Positions 51,883 through 59,399 of a DNA stretch of 64,000 nt are shown here, piece after piece. The notes below the pieces were generated by a model. It was not told the origin of the DNA and searched no databases. It saw nothing but the letters and a program-made list of their open reading frames with translations. This stretch comes from Lachnospiraceae bacterium (GTDB lineage: Bacteria; Bacillota; Clostridia; Lachnospirales; Lachnospiraceae): contig JAIDFQ010000041.1 in the NCBI GenBank assembly GCA_029054245.1, positions 224,461 through 288,460 on the forward strand. Reading direction: 5' to 3'. The translations under genes were made by a program, and so were the position numbers. Numbering within the stretch: position 1 is the first letter of the stretch; every line of letters begins with the position of its first letter.

Positions 51883-52800
51883 TTACTTCAATTTGATACG
51901 GGGATCTACCAGCTTGTAAACGACATCTACCACAACATTCATAATAATGATCAAGGTAGCAAGGAAAATGGTGGTTCCCATAATCAATGTATAATCACGT
52001 CCGCTGATAGCGCCGATAAATTCTCCTCCAAGTCCCGGAATAACGAAGATCTTCTCCACAACAAAACTTCCCGTCACCGTATAGGCAAGCATGGGACCCA
52101 CATAAGTGACCACCGGCAGAATCGCATTTCTCATCGCATGCTTGAATAAAATCCAGAAGCCAGCAACACCCTTTGCCCTCGCTGTACGCATATAATCCTG
52201 CCCAAGCACGTCCAACATGGAGGACCGCATCAGCCTCATAATATAGGCAGTTGGATAAAACGAAAGCGCAATGACCGGCATAATATAATGCTTCCAGCTG
52301 GTAAGCCCCATGGTAGGGAGCAGCCTTAAATTAACCCCCAGCACATAAAGAAGCAGCGTACAGATTACAAAGCTGGGAACCGCAATACCGCAGGTAGAAA
52401 TCACGCTGATTAGGCTGTCAAGGAACTTTCCTCTCTTTAACGCCGCCATACAGCCAAGCGGAATACCCAGACACAAAGCAACAAGCACGGAAACTCCTCC
52501 GACCCTTGCCGATACCGGGAACTTCATCTTGATAATAGACATAACGGTACGTCCCCTCTGTTTCAAACTATCTCCAAAATCTCCATGCAGAGCATCCGCC
52601 ATATATGTAAAATATCTTTGAATCAAAGGTTTATCCAGGCCATATTTTGCCTCCAGCGCTGCCGTTGCCTGCGGGCTGATCGCCTTCTCTGACAGGAATG
52701 GTCCTCCGGGAACCATATTCATCAGAAAGAAAGTAAGGGTCGCAACCGCCCAAATCGTCACAATTGCAAGCAAGATTCGTTTTACCACATACTTTAACAT
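51883..52800 (-). CDS. oppB: Oligopeptide ABC transporter permease OppB
   Basis: Permease of 305 residues, first gene of the opp operon. It begins MLKYVVKRILLAIVTIWAVA with the standard TFFLMNMVPGGPF, then LDKPLIQRYFTYMADALHGD and FGDSLKQRGRTVMSIIK. The EAA motif is DYMRTARAKGVAGFWILFKH, followed by VVEKIFVIPGLGGEFIGAIS, both OppB/DppB hallmarks, and the protein ends DVVYKLVDPRIKLK. AAAGGAGAC precedes the ATG. A strong promoter (52931-52960) and a 9-base hairpin (52825-52853) are found upstream. Confidence 0.95.
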   Translation of the reverse strand: MLKYVVKRILLAIVTIWAVATLTFFLMNMVPGGPFLSEKAISPQATAALEAKYGLDKPLIQRYFTYMADALHGDFGDSLKQRGRTVMSIIKMKFPVSARVGGVSVLVALCLGIPLGCMAALKRGKFLDSLISVISTCGIAVPSFVICTLLLYVLGVNLRLLPTMGLTSWKHYIMPVIALSFYPTAYIMRLMRSSMLDVLGQDYMRTARAKGVAGFWILFKHAMRNAILPVVTYVGPMLAYTVTGSFVVEKIFVIPGLGGEFIGAISGRDYTLIMGTTIFLATLIIIMNVVVDVVYKLVDPRIKLK

Positions 52801-52824
52801 ACTAAAGTCTCCTTTTTAAATAAA

Positions 52825-52853
52825 ATAGAAAGCCGTATTTTCATGCTTTCTAT
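52825..52853 (-). other. Leader hairpin before oppB
   Basis: ATAGAAAGC (52825-52833) and GCTTTCTAT (52845-52853), a perfect 9-base stem with an 11-base loop in the 5' leader, ending about 12 bases before the oppB ribosome site. It may protect the mRNA or modulate translation; no T run for termination. Confidence 0.4.
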
Positions 52854-52930
52854 AAGTTCGCCTCACGCGAAAAAAGAAAGGAACTACAGTGTTTTCCACC
52901 AAACCCCATCGTCCCCTAAAAATCTTTTTT

Positions 52931-52960
52931 ATCGTATCAAAAAAAAGCCCAATTTGTCAA
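52931..52960 (-). promoter_or_regulatory. Sigma-A promoter of the opp operon
   Basis: Minus strand TTGACA (52955-52960), 18 bases, then TACGAT (52931-52936), with TGA ending the spacer so the -10 is close to extended form. It lies 131 bases before the oppB ATG and just beyond the stop of the acetyltransferase gene, making opp a separate transcription unit. Confidence 0.7.
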
Positions 52961-52989
52961 GCCTTTCCACGATTTTCCTACAGCCTTTC

Positions 52990-53472
52990 CTACAGACTCT
53001 TTTCGTAGCACCACCACTCCTCTCCATACATTCTGCATTCACCTACAAGGTCGAAATCGAGCCGGTTATAAGAACGAATTGCCTTTTGATTGCTTTTACA
53101 TACAATAAAATGTACACTTTTCATTTCCCGGCGCCGCAATTCATCCATTCCATGTTGAAGCAGCTTTCTGGCTATCCCTTGATTTTGGTCTGCAATCCTA
53201 ACGCCCAGCCGGGACAATTCTGCCCCAGGTTTTAATGATTCCTTCCAGCACGGAAGGCTTTCAACCGCATCATCCTGGTCGATTGAAATCACACCCACGA
53301 TTTCTCCTTTGTCATCCTTCATACAAAACAATCCGTCTCTTGCCAGATCGCCTTCAATATCCTCATCCCCCGGATAATCACAAGTCCATGCACAACATTC
53401 TGTACCGACCAAAGAACGGTACAGAGCAAGAATCTCCGCTTTATCCTTCCTTTCCGCTCTTACAAATTTCAT
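52990..53472 (-). CDS. GNAT acetyltransferase
   Basis: A 160-residue single-domain GNAT. It starts MKFVRAERKDKAEILALYRS, has the strand pair GLFCMKDDKGEIVGVISIDQ, the acetyl-CoA strand and loop LSRLGVRIADQNQGIARKLL (Q-N-Q-G-I-A replaces R-x-x-G-x-G) and the closing VHFIVCKSNQKAIRSYNRLD motif of many small Firmicutes GNATs, ending YGEEWWCYEK. The ATG follows GAGGAGAAT. It is 52 bases downstream of the PAS protein gene on the same strand. Target unknown. Confidence 0.82.
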   Translation of the reverse strand: MKFVRAERKDKAEILALYRSLVGTECCAWTCDYPGDEDIEGDLARDGLFCMKDDKGEIVGVISIDQDDAVESLPCWKESLKPGAELSRLGVRIADQNQGIARKLLQHGMDELRRREMKSVHFIVCKSNQKAIRSYNRLDFDLVGECRMYGEEWWCYEKSL

Positions 53473-53524
53473 ATTCTCCTCTTTTACTACACATCAAATT
53501 CCTGTTTATATACTTCGTTTACTT

Positions 53525-53884
53525 TTATGTAAGATCATACAATTGCATTGTTTCCCGATTTCTAAATTCGTGTTTCTCATAGTAGCCTATCAGCTCATCT
53601 CCGTCCCGAAGCGCTACCATGTAAACATCTTTATTCTGTTTTTCATTGTAGAATGTATATACCAGATTGTGCTCCAAAGAGGCGGCAAACCAATCCACCA
53701 CCTGTTTGATCTTTTCTGTCGATTTTGAATTGTGACAGTTTAACAGGCTTTGCCCAATCAGCTTTTCGCCTCCCCACTTCTCATAATTTTTGACTGCTGC
53801 CGGATTCATGTAAATGATTTCATGCTCCAAATTACAGATTACGACTGCGCTCCTGTCCTGATCAATGATACTTTTAAAAAACAT
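53525..53884 (-). CDS. Stand-alone PAS-domain protein
   Basis: A 119-residue protein made of a single PAS fold: AVVICNLEHEIIYMNPAAVK (first strands and helix), EKLIGQSLLNCHNSKSTEKI (the helical core with the GxSLLxCH motif), then VYTFYNEKQNKDVYMVALRD and GDELIGYYEKHEFR strands. No kinase, cyclase or DNA-binding domain is attached. The LLNCHN motif resembles PAS domains that bind haem or small ligands, though no ligand can be assigned. AGGGAGGATAGGT precedes the ATG, 18 bases after the interrupted small gene at 53903. Confidence 0.78.
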   Translation of the reverse strand: MFFKSIIDQDRSAVVICNLEHEIIYMNPAAVKNYEKWGGEKLIGQSLLNCHNSKSTEKIKQVVDWFAASLEHNLVYTFYNEKQNKDVYMVALRDGDELIGYYEKHEFRNRETMQLYDLT

Positions 53885-53902
53885 ACCTATCCTCCCTAAA
53901 AC

Positions 53903-54085
53903 TCATGATTGATTTTCTAATTCGTCAGCTTTAATCTCCATAAAATCCAGCCATGCCTTCGTAAGCGGCATGGCGTTCACGGCAAATTACAATATATCCT
54001 TTTCTGTCCAGCCATTTATCCTCTTGTATCGCTCTGCAAGATTAGCCAACCTCTCTTCCAGTGCCTCATTATCAATGATGTGCAT
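53903..54085 (-). pseudogene. Small gene interrupted by an in-frame TAA
   Basis: From the ATG at 54083-54085 the frame codes MHIIDNEALEERLANLAERY and continues to EKDIL, then TAA (53987-53989), then in the same frame FAVNAMPLTKAWLDFMEIKA to a TGA at 53903-53905, 18 bases before the PAS gene. The sequence on both sides looks like one continuous protein of about 60 residues; a single CAA to TAA change would explain the stop. The family is not recognised. The rest of 54086-54192 shows nothing clear. Confidence 0.45.
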
Positions 54086-54192
54086 GATTTCAAAGTGTTT
54101 AATCGTCTGCGCCTCCTTCCTTCGTTCTATTTACTAACATTGTGGCACATACGACGGAATTATATTCTTGAAAAATTCTACACTTTTCCATG

Positions 54193-54582
54193 TCATTCTG
54201 GAAGAAGCATACAAGGATATACACAGCGCACTGCATATATCCTGTTTCCATATTGGGACAAAGGGGTAAGCCCGTCCTTGATCGGGTCCATGCAGTAAAA
54301 CATCCCATCCTCCGCCTTTACGATTAATACATAATGGAACTTAAAAAGACCGCCCGTGCGCACTCTGGCAATCAGATACTTACCATCTTTCAGGCATTCT
54401 GTTAGTAGTTCCTCCGTCACTTCCGCAAAAACATCCGCTTCATATTTTCCCGTCTTCCTGAGCCTCTCCCATAGAAGGTTTCCCTCCCCGTCATATACAT
54501 TCTGCGCAGCAAATTCTTCATTTAGCGCGCGGGGTGTGCTTTCCTCCCCCATCATACTGACTGCTGAGGCAATGCAGCACAC
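54193..54582 (-). CDS. C39-like papain-fold peptidase, N-terminally short
   Basis: A 129-residue protein resembling the catalytic core of C39-like cysteine peptidases: the nucleophile region CCIASAVSMMGEESTPRALN, then GLFKFHYVLIVKAEDGMFYC with the catalytic histidine, the Asp/Asn in MDPIKDGLTPLSQYGNRIYA and a closing strand. The likely start is a GTG at 54580-54582 right before the Cys, so the usual N-terminal residues are missing; an in-frame TGA lies only about eight codons upstream. It also overlaps the 3' end of the gene at 54552 by 31 bases. It may be a truncated or inactive copy. Confidence 0.55.
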   Translation of the reverse strand: MCCIASAVSMMGEESTPRALNEEFAAQNVYDGEGNLLWERLRKTGKYEADVFAEVTEELLTECLKDGKYLIARVRTGGLFKFHYVLIVKAEDGMFYCMDPIKDGLTPLSQYGNRIYAVRCVYPCMLLPE

Positions 54583-55355
54583 AAACGAGCAATAATAGCT
54601 TCACGATATCTTGCATGATTGGGCATACCCGCTCCGCCGTTTTTCGGCAGCTTGAGCTTGATCAGACTGCCATTTTTCATAGTAATCGAACAATTAACAT
54701 CCCCCATACCCGCTTTCTTAAGGACGCAGCTTTGGATCTCTGCAAGCGGGAAGCAATTACCGATATCCTGTATCGGAATACAGGCGTCAATTTCCACAGC
54801 AGTCCCCTCTGGCAAATCCGGGACATCGTCAAATTTATAAAAGTGTTGGTACTGCTTGCATTCAGAAAGTATCAAATAATGCTGGGTAATACCAACATAT
54901 ACTTCAAATTTAGCACACTTCCCTTTGGTCACCTGAAGTGTCGTGCCGTTTTCATCCGGCATAAGCTTTTCGCCATCAAAGCTGCACTTTCCGAAGACCT
55001 GCTTAATTTCTGTCTGAATTCCCACACTATATATACCCGCCATCAGTGTTTCGTAGTCAGGAAGGTGTTTTTCTAACGCAAACATCATCTTTTTCTCATC
55101 ACAAATACCGAAATCCCCTTTACTGAATTTTACAATGGCAGGAACAATGTATCCGAATGCCAGCACAAGGAAAAACACACCCAAAAGCACTATGATATTA
55201 TACACCGTAACGGTTCTGTCACCCACATAATTATCTTTATTAGAAATGCCCATATATAAAACAAATCCTATACACGAAAAGGCGATGCCCAAATAAATCA
55301 ACAATATGGCAATTAACTTCCCTTTCGTTTTCATAATCATTTTTCTTTCGTTCAT
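54552..55355 (-). CDS. Two-helix membrane protein of unknown function
   Basis: Not recognised. A 267-residue protein with two N-terminal transmembrane helices (about residues 11-30, LIAILLIYLGIAFSCIGFVL, and 43-65, VYNIIVLLGVFFLVLAFGYI) and a cytoplasmic domain of about 200 residues containing strands such as TLQVTKGKCAKFEVYVGITQ and a late MKNGSLIKLKLPKNGGAGMP, suggestive of a PH-like or YcxB-like fold. Start set at 55355 because GGAGGAGAG precedes it; the frame to 55457 is rejected. Its 3' end overlaps the C39-like gene by 31 bases. Confidence 0.6.
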   Translation of the reverse strand: MNERKMIMKTKGKLIAILLIYLGIAFSCIGFVLYMGISNKDNYVGDRTVTVYNIIVLLGVFFLVLAFGYIVPAIVKFSKGDFGICDEKKMMFALEKHLPDYETLMAGIYSVGIQTEIKQVFGKCSFDGEKLMPDENGTTLQVTKGKCAKFEVYVGITQHYLILSECKQYQHFYKFDDVPDLPEGTAVEIDACIPIQDIGNCFPLAEIQSCVLKKAGMGDVNCSITMKNGSLIKLKLPKNGGAGMPNHARYREAIIARLCAALPQQSV

Positions 55356-55507
55356 CTCTCTCCTCCACACTGCCTTGCAAGTTCCAATTGCGATACACAT
55401 TTTCTGCCAAAAGTCATTTGAAATATTATAACACATCTTCTTCCTTGAAATCACCATATATTTTCTAATATAGATTCAAATTATCATCTTCTATAATTGA
55501 AACAAAA

Positions 55508-55807
55508 TTACAGCAAGTAATTATTTTCACGGTTTGCAATCTGTAAAGCAACTAATTTATAGGTCGCATATCCTCCCATAACCAACGGCTCTGCATTGCA
55601 AATTTCTTTTGCTTCTTCACGGCTTTCTGTTTTTAGGATATACATACCCGCCATTTTTGGATAACCTTTAAAGACACCACAGATTTCCAGCTTTCCTTCC
55701 TCGTCCAACTTTCTTATATTCTCAACGTGTTCCATAACTACCTTTTTTGTCATCTTATTATAGGTCTTACTTTTCTCAATCAGCATCATGTACATCAACT
55801 TTTCCAT
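55508..55807 (-). CDS. YCII-family protein
   Basis: A 99-residue single-domain protein with the ferredoxin-like YCII fold: MEKLMYMMLIEKSKTYNKMT as first strand, the helix MEHVENIRKLDEEGKLEICG, GVFKGYPKMAGMYILKTESR, then the helix EEAKEICNAEPLVMGGYATY and last strand. The expected active-site histidine in the second helix (MEHVENI) and an acidic residue in the fourth element are present. Related to muconolactone isomerase-like small enzymes; the substrate is unknown. AAGGAGAAT precedes the ATG. Single gene. Confidence 0.8.
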   Translation of the reverse strand: MEKLMYMMLIEKSKTYNKMTKKVVMEHVENIRKLDEEGKLEICGVFKGYPKMAGMYILKTESREEAKEICNAEPLVMGGYATYKLVALQIANRENNYLL

Positions 55808-56146
55808 ACGATATTCTCCTTTATATTTTTTGATTTTACACTAAAGCATTATCATACATTCATCCAGCAATGTCTTTTTCAAACACTTTGTTCATAGCAT
55901 CCTCCCTTGCATTTTATTGTTATGTTGCATTTGATACATAGATAGTCTATCATATGATGGTGATAAAACATATCACCATTTGAAAAGGAGTTCTCCATAT
56001 CAAAGCGTGCCATTCCGCCTTTACTTAAATCCATGTTTCATATTGCCGTAAACCGCCATGCCGCAACAATACGGTATTCATCCATGCATTCCGAAAGCAT
56101 ACACACCATTATGAATTATATCAGCATTATCCAAAAATATTTTTTT
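55808..56146. other. Gene-free stretch before the sigma factor
   Basis: Contains a 9-base perfect dyad ATGGTGATA (55957-55965) and TATCACCAT (55971-55979), possibly an operator, followed by GAAAAGGAG. From about 55998 a plus-strand frame is open to 56196 without a convincing start or family, perhaps a remnant. Nothing else seen. Confidence 0.4.
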
Positions 56147-56172
56147 TGTCACACAGACAAAAGAGCGTTGTC
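56147..56172 (+). promoter_or_regulatory. Possible ECF-type promoter of the sigma factor gene
   Basis: TGTCACA (56147-56153), 15 bases, then TGTC (56169-56172). This resembles the TGTCACA and CGTC elements recognised by some extracytoplasmic-function sigma factors (ECF41-like groups). It is 24 bases before the ATG of the sigma gene, a position suited to autoregulation. Confidence 0.4.
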
Positions 56173-56196
56173 TAATTATATAGGAGGTAAAAATCT

Positions 56197-57048
56197 ATGA
56201 TTAATAAAACGAATAAAGAAATCCAGGCTTTAGTGGATAAAGCCACCGCAGGAGATAAAAAATCACTTGAAACGCTTGTTGCAAGTGTGCAGGACATTGT
56301 ATTTAATTTATCTCTGCGCATGCTTGGTACATTTGCAGATGCGGAGGATGCAACGCAGGACATTTTATTGAAAATGATTACACATTTATCCTCTTTCAAA
56401 GGTGACAGCTCATTTACAACGTGGGTATTCAGTATTGCGGCGAATCATCTGAAAAATTACAAAAAGCATATGTTCGCCCACTATCCGTTGAGTTTTGAAT
56501 ATTATGGAGACGACATAGAAAACGGAAAAATACAGGATGTGCCAGATTTAACGCAGAATGTGGAAAAGGATATATTAGCGGAAGAATTGAAAATGTCCTG
56601 TACCAATGTGATGCTGCAATGCCTTGATGTGGAAAGTAGATGTATTTTCATATTGGGTACGATGTTTAAAATTGACAGCCGTATCGCAGGAGACATTTTG
56701 GAAATGAACCCAGAAGCATACCGTCAACGACTTTCCCGAATACGCAAAAAAATGGCAGACTTCCTTGGACAGTATTGCGGAGAATATGGCAGCGGCAAAT
56801 GCAAATGTAAAGACAGAGTGGATTATGCAATACAAAGCCATAGGATTAACCCGTCGCAACTGGATTATATGACAGCTACGGAAATCTCCATTAAGACCAT
56901 GATAGATGTGAAAAATGCGATGGAAGATATTGACGATTTATCACAGGACTTCTCGTTTTGTAAGCCCTACCAATCTCCCGAACGCACAAAACATCTGATA
57001 CAGGAATTTCTAGATTCCACACAACTTTCCATTATCCAGAAATCATAA
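56197..57048 (+). CDS. ECF-like RNA polymerase sigma factor with cysteine-containing tail
   Basis: A 283-residue sigma-70 family protein. Region 2 covers residues 20-90 (VASVQDIVFNLSLRMLGTFA, DAEDATQDILLKMITHLSSF, TWVFSIAANHLKNY) and region 4 about 120-185 (EELKMSCTNVMLQCLDVESR, IDSRIAGDILEMNPEAYRQR, LSRIRKKMADFL). A C-terminal extension of some 95 residues follows, starting with CGEYGSGKCKCKDRVDYAI, which may bind metal or act as a built-in regulatory domain. TAGGAGG precedes the ATG. No anti-sigma gene follows; the next gene is DUF2461, 15 bases on. It probably responds to a stress signal. Confidence 0.85.
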   Translation: MINKTNKEIQALVDKATAGDKKSLETLVASVQDIVFNLSLRMLGTFADAEDATQDILLKMITHLSSFKGDSSFTTWVFSIAANHLKNYKKHMFAHYPLSFEYYGDDIENGKIQDVPDLTQNVEKDILAEELKMSCTNVMLQCLDVESRCIFILGTMFKIDSRIAGDILEMNPEAYRQRLSRIRKKMADFLGQYCGEYGSGKCKCKDRVDYAIQSHRINPSQLDYMTATEISIKTMIDVKNAMEDIDDLSQDFSFCKPYQSPERTKHLIQEFLDSTQLSIIQKS

Positions 57049-57063
57049 AGGAGAAAACAGACT

Positions 57064-57747
57064 ATGAATACACAGTTCATGATTGATTACTTATCAGCAT
57101 TGAGCATGAATAACAACCGTGAATGGTATCACGCAAACAAAGCTGACTATAAAAAAGCAAATACCGAATTTGAAGAATTATTGCAGACATTGATGCTGGA
57201 AATTGGAAAATTTGACAGCAGCATTTTACATAGCAATCCGAAAGACCTTACATTTAAGATTGTAAGGGATACCCGCTTCAGCCATGACAAATCGCCTTAT
57301 AATCCTGCGTTTCGCGCCCATATTTCCTCTAAAGGGAAACTGCCCATTCCTGTAGGATATTATCTTATGATCAAGCCCGGAAATCAGTCTTTTTTAGGAG
57401 GAGGCTTGTTTGCAGACATGTTCAAGGATGCAACCACAATGATACGGGATTATATTTCTCAGAATGGCGAAGATTGGGAACAGATTATACATGAACCAGC
57501 GTTTGAAAAATATTTCACTGTACAGGGAACGGCATTAAAGAATGTCCCTGCGGGATATGAAAAAGAGCATCCTCAAGCAGAATACCTAAAATTTAAGAGT
57601 TGGTACCTGGAATATCCGCTAAAAGACGAAGAATTGAAAGATGTAGAAATATTTCTTGCAAAGGCAGCAGAACTTTTCCGAATCATGAAACCTTTTAACG
57701 ACTATCTGAACAAGGCACTTGCGGGCTTCCAGATGCCTTCACGATAA
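57064..57747 (+). CDS. DUF2461 family protein
   Basis: A 227-residue cytoplasmic protein of the DUF2461 (TIGR02453) family. Landmarks: FMIDYLSALSMNNNREWYHA at the N-terminus, then LTFKIVRDTRFSHDKSPYNP, the most conserved block (R-D-x-R-F-x-x-D-K-x-P-Y), GGGLFADMFKDATTMIRDY, and LKNVPAGYEKEHPQAEYLKF near the end. The function of the family is unknown. AAAGGAGAAA precedes the ATG. It is the second gene of the sigma-factor operon, so may belong to its regulon. The sequence after it begins like another gene (GGAGATACT ATG ATG CCA TAG) but stops at once. Confidence 0.88.
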   Translation: MNTQFMIDYLSALSMNNNREWYHANKADYKKANTEFEELLQTLMLEIGKFDSSILHSNPKDLTFKIVRDTRFSHDKSPYNPAFRAHISSKGKLPIPVGYYLMIKPGNQSFLGGGLFADMFKDATTMIRDYISQNGEDWEQIIHEPAFEKYFTVQGTALKNVPAGYEKEHPQAEYLKFKSWYLEYPLKDEELKDVEIFLAKAAELFRIMKPFNDYLNKALAGFQMPSR

Positions 57748-57761
57748 CAAAATACTCAAAT

Positions 57762-57956
57762 AAAGGAGATACTATGATGCCATAGAATCATAATCAAATA
57801 TGACGGATTTCTTCTGCCCCGTGAATCCTTCATTCAAATGTTGGGAGAAGATTTCCGTCCTTACAAAATCCTTATTAAAATAGTCAATGTATCTTTATGC
57901 CGCTTATATGGCTTCCCATCTAGCGCATGTAAATCGTATTTTTTCTATTCACTTTT
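57762..57956 (+). other. Aborted reading frame after DUF2461
   Basis: An AAAGGAGATACT ribosome site leads to ATG ATG CCA TAG (57776-57787), giving a two-to-three-codon frame. The bases beyond, to the stop of the convergent ArsA-like gene, carry a short stretch that could be former coding sequence (frame IIIKYDGFLLPRESFIQMLG). Probably what is left of a third operon gene. Confidence 0.3.
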
Positions 57957-59108
57957 CTAAAACTTAATGTTCAAATATCCATCTTCAAATTTAGCTCCTG
58001 TAATCTCTTTTTCCGCAAATTCGACCGGGATTGGAAATCTTCGACTCTCATTTCTCACACCCACGACCAGCTCATTTTTATCCTGTTCCAATCTCAATTC
58101 TTCTTTATCTGCAAATGGCAGATAAATCTTAAGATAATTTTCTTTATTATTGATACTATAAATCTCCTTTTTAAATAGGACATCGTCAGGGTCAATCTCT
58201 TCAAAAATATAATCCCCAACTTTACGCAATACATCTAACGTACGCAGTTCCTGTTGTTGTAGTTCAACATAAAAACGCGGCACTTCGCTGAAGCTTTCTT
58301 TTATTTCTTGCAAAGCGTCCTCCTGTAATTGTATCCATTTATTAAAATATCCTTCCATTGCCTTTGCTGGATATATATGATTTACAATAATGGCATCCAC
58401 ATTATAATGATATAAATACAAGCAAGTAAAATTTCTTTTTGCTTCCTTCATTACAATCTTTTCCGGCGTAGTTACCACACGTAGACTTACAACTTCTTTA
58501 TTCAACATGAAGTCTTGCAGACGTTGCATTTTATCCATTAAATATTCAATATCATCAAACACATGATCCTTAGGCATAGGAATTTTCATAGCGTTTTCTA
58601 CAACTGTTCCTATCGATTTTACCGCTGCTCTTTTTACCGGCAATACCTTTTTTAACATACCAGACAGTCTTTCTGGATATTTAAGTAAAGCTAACGTTTC
58701 ACCTGTGGGTGCACAATCCACGATAATGGTATCGTATTCTCCACTTTCATACACATCCAAAATTTTAAACATAGAAAACAATTCTTCTAACCCCGGAAAT
58801 ACCAATAACTCCTCTGCCTCTATTCCACTTCCACCTTTCAACGTAAGAAGCTGCTTAAAGTAATCTTTTAGGTTCCCCCAGCTCTTTTCACTTTCATACA
58901 CTGTATCTATTTCCATTGCATACAAATTATCTGCAAGCTGCGTCGGCTCCTTATCTATTTTGCTGTCAAAAGAATCTCCTAAGCTATGCGCCTGATCTGT
59001 ACTCATCACAAGCACCTTTTTTCCATTCTTTGCTATCTTACATGCTGTTGCAGCTGCCATACTGGTCTTTCCAACGCCGCCTTTTCCTGTATAAATAATC
59101 ACTCTCAT
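57957..59108 (-). CDS. ArsA/Get3-family ATPase, copy 2
   Basis: A 383-residue single-unit ATPase of the ArsA/Get3 (SIMIBI) class. The deviant Walker A is GKGGVGKTSMAAATACK near residue 8, switch I includes VMSTDQAHSLGDSFD, switch II is VDCAPTGETLALLKYPERL (Cys where many ArsA have Thr), and the C-terminal 70 residues (ENYLKIYLPFADKEELRLEQ, ITGAKFEDGYLNIKF) match the HSP20-like domain attached to some ArsA proteins. Last gene of the MarR, ArsA, small protein, ArsA operon, 51 bases after the small gene. No arsenite transporter or arsR is near, so arsenic resistance is not implied. Confidence 0.88.
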   Translation of the reverse strand: MRVIIYTGKGGVGKTSMAAATACKIAKNGKKVLVMSTDQAHSLGDSFDSKIDKEPTQLADNLYAMEIDTVYESEKSWGNLKDYFKQLLTLKGGSGIEAEELLVFPGLEELFSMFKILDVYESGEYDTIIVDCAPTGETLALLKYPERLSGMLKKVLPVKRAAVKSIGTVVENAMKIPMPKDHVFDDIEYLMDKMQRLQDFMLNKEVVSLRVVTTPEKIVMKEAKRNFTCLYLYHYNVDAIIVNHIYPAKAMEGYFNKWIQLQEDALQEIKESFSEVPRFYVELQQQELRTLDVLRKVGDYIFEEIDPDDVLFKKEIYSINNKENYLKIYLPFADKEELRLEQDKNELVVGVRNESRRFPIPVEFAEKEITGAKFEDGYLNIKF

Positions 59109-59159
59109 CTCTTATCTTCCTTTTAAATTCAAAATTGTCAAAGCTACTTTCCAACCCAA

Positions 59160-59399
59160 TTATGCAATATCAACTTTTTTAACATTTGATGTTTGTTCAT
59201 GACTTTGCTCATCTCTGCAAGCATCACCCCTATTGCAATTTTTCAACAGTTCTGCAGCGACTTCCATAACCATCATTTTTATTTCTTTTTCAATCACATC
59301 CAAATGTTCGCCAATTTCCTCCGAAAACAACGCCCGAATGGCTTTTCTCTGATATTCTCCCGCTATTTTCATTCTATTTAACATTTCCTGATTCATCAT
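59160..59399 (-). CDS. Small helical protein between two ArsA-like genes
   Basis: Not recognised. A 79-residue protein; the N-terminal 60 residues are amphipathic helix (MKIAGEYQRKAIRALFSEEI, LDVIEKEIKMMVMEVAAELL), the tail is polar with two cysteines (KNCNRGDACRDEQ). It overlaps the 3' end of the upstream ArsA-like gene by 26 bases, hence is translationally coupled to it. Start at 59399 chosen because AAAGG stands 8 bases before; ATG at 59405 is too close to the ribosome site. A role as partner or client adaptor of the ATPases is a guess. Confidence 0.6.
   Translation of the reverse strand: MMNQEMLNRMKIAGEYQRKAIRALFSEEIGEHLDVIEKEIKMMVMEVAAELLKNCNRGDACRDEQSHEQTSNVKKVDIA

Noticed and set aside
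55998..56196. Plus-strand open frame just before the sigma factor
   Set aside because: No start codon with a ribosome site and no recognisable family; contains the likely sigma promoter.
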